From assembly GCA_027451985.1 (NCBI GenBank), contig DAIDHS010000002.1:1-64000 (forward strand): 64,000 nucleotides of DNA, read 5' to 3'. The first letter of the stretch is position 1. Each line of letters opens with the position of its first letter. Positions 60,569-64,000 of this stretch are shown here, in pieces. Both the position numbers and the translations under genes were made by a program. A model generated the notes under the pieces. The model did no database searches, had not been told where the DNA came from, and worked only from the letters and a program-made list of their open reading frames with translations. Source of the DNA: Elusimicrobiota bacterium. GTDB lineage: Bacteria; Elusimicrobiota; Elusimicrobia; UBA1565; UBA9628.

Positions 60569-60799
60569 TCAACCGCCGTTGGGATTGGCGAGATTGCCCG
60601 CCGCGCCGCTGATGGACTGCGATATCTGATTGAAAAGATTGGGCAGATATTTCTTGATCGCCACGCCGACAATGAGAGCTCCCGCAACGATGACGGACAG
60701 CAAAAGCAGGTACTCGACGGTATTCTGCCCCTTTTTCTCCCGCACTCGGGCCAACACCCGCGCCAGCATCCGCGCCATCCTCAGCTTCATTTCGATCAT
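60569..60799 (-). CDS. flp: Flp-type major pilin
   Basis: The 76-residue product has a positively charged leader and GQNTVEYLLLLSVIVAGALIVGVAIKKYLPNLFNQISQSISGAAGNL, the Flp pattern: Gly cleavage site followed by a hydrophobic helix with Glu and Tyr (VEY) at the usual positions. The ATG follows AGGAGG at 5 bases. It is the most likely structural pilin. A small Flp-like gene precedes it. Confidence 0.93.
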   Translation of the reverse strand: MIEMKLRMARMLARVLARVREKKGQNTVEYLLLLSVIVAGALIVGVAIKKYLPNLFNQISQSISGAAGNLANPNGG

Positions 60800-60832
60800 A
60801 CTTCCTCCTGATTTGAGGTTTTTCGACGCCGT

Positions 60833-60997
60833 TCAATAATAGGACGTCAAAATCTTGATTCCAGCGGACTTGAAAAGCGTCGCCAACTGCCCCTGCAGGA
60901 ATCGAAACATGGCGGCAAAAAACAGCACCAGCGCCATGCTGATCAGCAGATATTCCACCGTGGATTGCCCGCGCTCTTTTCTGCGAAGAATTTCCAT
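60833..60997 (-). CDS. Second small Flp-like pilin, below the ORF-track cutoff
   Basis: An ORF of 54 codons from ATG 60997 to TGA 60833 encodes GQSTVEYLLISMALVLFFAAMFRFLQGQ after a charged leader MEILRRKERG. The GQSTVEY box and following helix match the Flp class exactly. It is the first gene after the promoter at 61.0 kb and precedes the larger Flp gene by 33 bases. The product may be a minor pilin or an alternative subunit. Confidence 0.85.
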   Translation of the reverse strand: MEILRRKERGQSTVEYLLISMALVLFFAAMFRFLQGQLATLFKSAGIKILTSYY

Positions 60998-61014
60998 TCC
61001 GCCATCCCTTTGGC

Positions 61015-61043
61015 AGTGTAACAGCGCCGTTTCTGATTGTCAA
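61015..61043 (-). promoter_or_regulatory. Sigma-70-type promoter of the Tad operon
   Basis: Minus strand TTGACA, 17 bases, TACACT, 18 bases before the first pilin ATG. It is the main candidate promoter for the run of genes down to 45.4 kb. Confidence 0.78.
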
Positions 61044-61065
61044 GGCGTTCATGATTAAAAAACCA

Positions 61066-62046
61066 TTAAAACTTAAGGGTCATTGAAATCTGCTCGACCA
61101 CGCCCAAGGCGCCGAAAGGCACAAATGCATAGTCGATTCCGAGCCCATAGCCGAAGGCCTCGGAGGTATACATACCCAAACCGAAAGTAAAGCCGGAGGT
61201 TTCATTGAGATGCAAGGCCTGCAGCGCGCCATTAAAGCTTTGCCCCATATTATTAAGGTTGGACCAGCCCGCGCGCAGCGTCAACTGAGCCACCTCGAGA
61301 TACTGCTCCGGAATCTGGAACTCCGCGCCGATGCCGACATGCGCGTTATCGGCCGCCGGCTTGTTGACCTCGCAGCTCAAGGTCAGGAAGTCGTTGGCTC
61401 TCCAGCCGATGCCGCCGCGGACAATCGAGGACACGTCCGACATCCTGGCGCCCAGGTTCTGGGCGGCAAAGCCCAGGGACAGCCGTTGGGTGGGCTGCAA
61501 AATGGCGCCCAAATCTCCGACGATGCTGTCATGGACGGCGCCGGCATTGTCCTCGTGGACTTCGCGCAGCGTGGCGCCGAGGTAAAGGCGTTCGTACCAG
61601 AACGATCGGGCGACGGCCAAACTGCCGAAGCCGTCGTGAACCTGGACCGTCGAGCCCGGCTGCGGGATGCCGTTGGCGTCACGGACGTCGAAATTGCTGT
61701 CGCTGATGTAGGAGAAGTTCCCGCCGACCACGGTTCGGCCGAAGGGCTGGACGTAGGCCATGTAGACCGGTGTGTTCAGGCCTTGGACGTAGCTGAGATA
61801 GGAATACTGCAGTTCCCGCTCCTCGGCTCGCGCGACTCCGGCGGGATTCCAAATCATGGCGTCGGCTCCTTCGGCGATGGCCACGAACGCGTTGCCCAGC
61901 GCCATGGCACGCGCTGAACCTTGATTTAAATAGAGGAAAGCGGCTCCGCCCGTGCCCGCGGCCGAATTAATGGATCCCGCCCAAAGGCTTCCCGCTCCCG
62001 ACGCAAGAAGCCATCCGGCCGCGAAAAACAAGGCTCGCCGTTTCAT
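61066..62046 (-). CDS. PorV/PorQ-like outer-membrane beta-barrel
   Basis: The 326-residue product has a signal peptide (ALFFAAGWLLASGAGSLWAG) and the PorV/UPF0164-like start TGGAAFLYLNQGSARAMALGNAFVAIAEGADAMIWNPAGVA, then repeated amphipathic strands to the end (LGVVEQISMTLKF). In Bacteroidetes PorV shuttles type IX secretion cargo; homologous barrels also occur in other phyla where a type IX role is unproven. The ATGA overlap with the upstream FlgD-like gene suggests a functional pair. Confidence 0.86.
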   Translation of the reverse strand: MKRRALFFAAGWLLASGAGSLWAGSINSAAGTGGAAFLYLNQGSARAMALGNAFVAIAEGADAMIWNPAGVARAEERELQYSYLSYVQGLNTPVYMAYVQPFGRTVVGGNFSYISDSNFDVRDANGIPQPGSTVQVHDGFGSLAVARSFWYERLYLGATLREVHEDNAGAVHDSIVGDLGAILQPTQRLSLGFAAQNLGARMSDVSSIVRGGIGWRANDFLTLSCEVNKPAADNAHVGIGAEFQIPEQYLEVAQLTLRAGWSNLNNMGQSFNGALQALHLNETSGFTFGLGMYTSEAFGYGLGIDYAFVPFGALGVVEQISMTLKF

Positions 62047-64000
62047 TGCAGGAGTATTTTCTTGACGGTTTGATAAACGTTTCCGCCGCCCAGCGTCTCT
62101 TCCTCGCGAATGACCGCGTAATAAATGCCGCGCGCCACGGTCCGGCCGGCCTGGTTGTCCTTATTCCAAACATAGGTCACCGGCCCTCCGTTGTAACTGG
62201 GCGCGGTGTCGGGGAAATCGTGGGTGAAAACCAACTCTCCGGCGATGTTGTAAATCCTCAGATGCGCCACGGCCTGGACCGGGAAGTAAATCTGGAACGT
62301 CGCGGTCGGATAGCTACTGGGCACGGGATTAGGATAAACGAAGGTGTTGGCCTCGAAATCGCCCTGCGGGTCGGCCGACGCGCCGCGCGTGACCGGGATT
62401 TCTCCGAAGGACTGATAATCGCTGGCCAGCGCGCTGGGAACGAGAACGTCGCCCGTGATGTCGTCGATGGCGCTCATGTCGGTCGAGGCCGCGACGGTGA
62501 ACTCATAGTTGCCGTCCGGGACCTTGGAATAGGTCAGATCCGTCCCGTCCCAAACGGCCTGCGCCGAGGTCCGCGCCGGCGCGACGGTGATAATGCGTTT
62601 AACCAAGGAAACCGACTCGGGAGGCGTGGGATTGCCGTACGAGTCAAACACAGTGCCCGGTTTGTAAATCTTGATGGCCACTTTCATCGGCTGGGAGACT
62701 TGGTAGTAGATGGTGCTGCTCTGGTGCGAGGCGTCCATGATGGTAGCGGCTTCATCGAAAACCTGCAGCGGCTGATAGGCGACGGTCGCCGCAGCCGTAG
62801 ACAATGACAGTGACGACTGTTCTGAAGCGATATCTTCGGCCGTGACTTGGACGGTATAGAAGCCCGGGGGAAGATAGTTGCCGCTATCGCTCAGCCCGTC
62901 CCAAACATCGCTGATGGAGACGCCCCCTTGCCGTTCCTGACCTGCGATGACGGTCCTAACCACGTTGAACGGGGCGCTCGTGTTCAAAATCCGGATGGTC
63001 ACGGACGAGGTCCGGGTCAGCGAGTAATCGATGGTATAAGGAGGCAACTGGACCGCCGCCGCACTGGAATTAAAAAGCTGGGGGATGGTGGGATTGACGG
63101 AAAAGGTCGGGAAGCCCACGTATCCCCGCTGCACCGCGATGGTTCCCTCGACTTTATCCGTCGCGAACATGGCCGGCGTGGTGGTGGACTGCGCCACCAA
63201 ATCGTAGACGTAATCCCCGTCCGGAACGGTCAGGCCGTTATTGTCGGTCCCGTCCCAAGCTTGGGTGACATTAAAGCGCCCCGCCCTAAAACCGTAGAAG
63301 GTCCTGATCGGCCCGACCTCCGCCCCGCCGGGCCCCACGACGTCCGCGCAGCTTCCGCTGCCCGAGATTTGTCCGCACGGCGGCCAGTCCGTGTTCTGAT
63401 TCAAGAACGTCGTACCCGGCGGATAGATGTTCCAGGCCACGTTCATGTCGTTGGAAAGCTCGTAGGCGATGGACGCGACGTCTCCCGTTGCGCCAACCAA
63501 TAGCGGCTGAGTCTGCACATTGGTGATGCGGAACAGGTCCACCGGGAACATGACCGTGGTCGTCGTGACCTGGGACGGCACGAAGGGATCCGAAGCCGCG
63601 AGCTGGGCCATATAGACTCCGGAGCTCACCACCTGGCCGTTGTCCCCGACTCCGTCCGACCACGTTTCGGAAATCCCCGTGTTGCCCGGGCGGACTTCGT
63701 TGCTGACCAATGTCTTGACCACTGCCCCCGATGAATTAATGATGAGGAAGTTGACGTTGGCTTCACGAGATAAGGAGTAATCGAATTGAAACGGATCGAT
63801 GCCCGCCACGGGCGGGCTCGAGCCCACGACCGTGGTTATCGGCGTAATCTGACTGACCCCGATGTAGCCGCGTGAAATTGGGATGAATCCGGTCTTGGCG
63901 ACGGAGGTCCAAATATAAGTGTTCGTGCTGATATTGAGGAAGGGCGTCCCTTCCTGCGAGGGCATGTTCGCGTAGATAACGAAGACGTAATCGCCGTCCG
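62043..64000 (-). CDS. Large surface protein with FlgD-like repeats and C-terminal sorting-like domain, N-terminus beyond window
   Basis: The track stops at a Met at 63965, but the frame stays open to the edge and reads DGDYVFVIYAN, matching repeats further on (DGDYVYDLVAQ, DGNYEFTVAA). The gene is therefore truncated by the window; at least 652 codons are present. Repeats of FlgD/Ig-type strands (WDGTDNNGLTVPDGDY, WDGLSDSGNYLPPGFY, YSLTRTSSVTIRILN) lead to a C-terminal domain with VYPNP, LRIYNIAGELVFTH, YVWNKDNQAGRTVARGIYYAVI and KKILLQ, which resembles type IX-type sorting domains. The downstream PorV-like gene supports export to the surface. Confidence 0.87.
   Translation of the reverse strand, partial: DGDYVFVIYANMPSQEGTPFLNISTNTYIWTSVAKTGFIPISRGYIGVSQITPITTVVGSSPPVAGIDPFQFDYSLSREANVNFLIINSSGAVVKTLVSNEVRPGNTGISETWSDGVGDNGQVVSSGVYMAQLAASDPFVPSQVTTTTVMFPVDLFRITNVQTQPLLVGATGDVASIAYELSNDMNVAWNIYPPGTTFLNQNTDWPPCGQISGSGSCADVVGPGGAEVGPIRTFYGFRAGRFNVTQAWDGTDNNGLTVPDGDYVYDLVAQSTTTPAMFATDKVEGTIAVQRGYVGFPTFSVNPTIPQLFNSSAAAVQLPPYTIDYSLTRTSSVTIRILNTSAPFNVVRTVIAGQERQGGVSISDVWDGLSDSGNYLPPGFYTVQVTAEDIASEQSSLSLSTAAATVAYQPLQVFDEAATIMDASHQSSTIYYQVSQPMKVAIKIYKPGTVFDSYGNPTPPESVSLVKRIITVAPARTSAQAVWDGTDLTYSKVPDGNYEFTVAASTDMSAIDDITGDVLVPSALASDYQSFGEIPVTRGASADPQGDFEANTFVYPNPVPSSYPTATFQIYFPVQAVAHLRIYNIAGELVFTHDFPDTAPSYNGGPVTYVWNKDNQAGRTVARGIYYAVIREEETLGGGNVYQTVKKILLQ

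Overview
This window looks like chromosomal DNA of a free-living, GC-rich, diderm bacterium. The most plausible placement is Elusimicrobiota or a neighbouring uncultured phylum; this is inferred from gene content and no marker gene here proves it. Supporting signs are lipoproteins, secretin and outer-membrane barrel genes, a PorV-like/C-terminal-sorting-like pair, ferredoxin-dependent 2-oxoacid oxidation, a large Tad/type IV pilin complement, and many secreted proteins with no obvious family. No rRNA, tRNA, CRISPR array or prophage was seen. Recurrent TTGACA-N17-TAnnnT promoters suggest ordinary sigma-70 transcription.

Layout. 1-3.1 kb: the 5' part of a phage-tail-fibre-like surface protein gene and a secreted unknown. 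3.2-9.4 kb: a compact carbon operon (korA-korB-gltA-sucC-sucD). 9.5-18.1 kb: a PP2C phosphatase coupled to a CHASE2 protein with a degenerate kinase domain, a DUF4384-like lipoprotein, a Crp/Fnr regulator, a VOC protein, and a FecR-domain protein with a predicted outer-membrane barrel. 18.2-27.8 kb (plus strand): a secreted HExxH protein, a secreted phospholipase-D-like protein, then an HTH-DUF1232 gene leading into a three-gene heavy-metal-type RND efflux operon. 27.8-38.3 kb (minus strand): a papain-like cysteine peptidase, two small envelope proteins, an ankyrin/caspase-like lipoprotein, three tightly packed Gly/Ala-rich membrane proteins and a membrane FtsH-like AAA metalloprotease. 38.3-45.3 kb: TadE/TadG-like and prepilin-like genes, including an 847-residue prepilin-like protein, interrupted by a small four-helix-bundle gene flanked by inverted repeats. 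45.4-61.0 kb: one long Tad pilus locus (two Flp-like pilins, TadE, CpaB, short secretin, CpaE-CpaF fusion, TadB with a periplasmic extension, TadC, TPR protein) running directly into sensor, response-regulator and histidine-kinase genes and a DUF2332-like gene. 61.1-64 kb: a PorV-like barrel and a large FlgD-like surface protein that runs off the window.

How they work together. The Tad operon would build a fimbria whose assembly or use is probably tuned by the co-transcribed two-component genes; the prepilin and TadE/TadG genes may add minor subunits. The FtsH-like/Gly-rich trio/caspase-lipoprotein cluster is the best candidate for an undescribed envelope-associated proteolytic system. An AT-rich patch of about 0.9 kb inside that cluster spans the ankyrin half of one gene and the membrane half of its neighbour, which suggests recent recombination.
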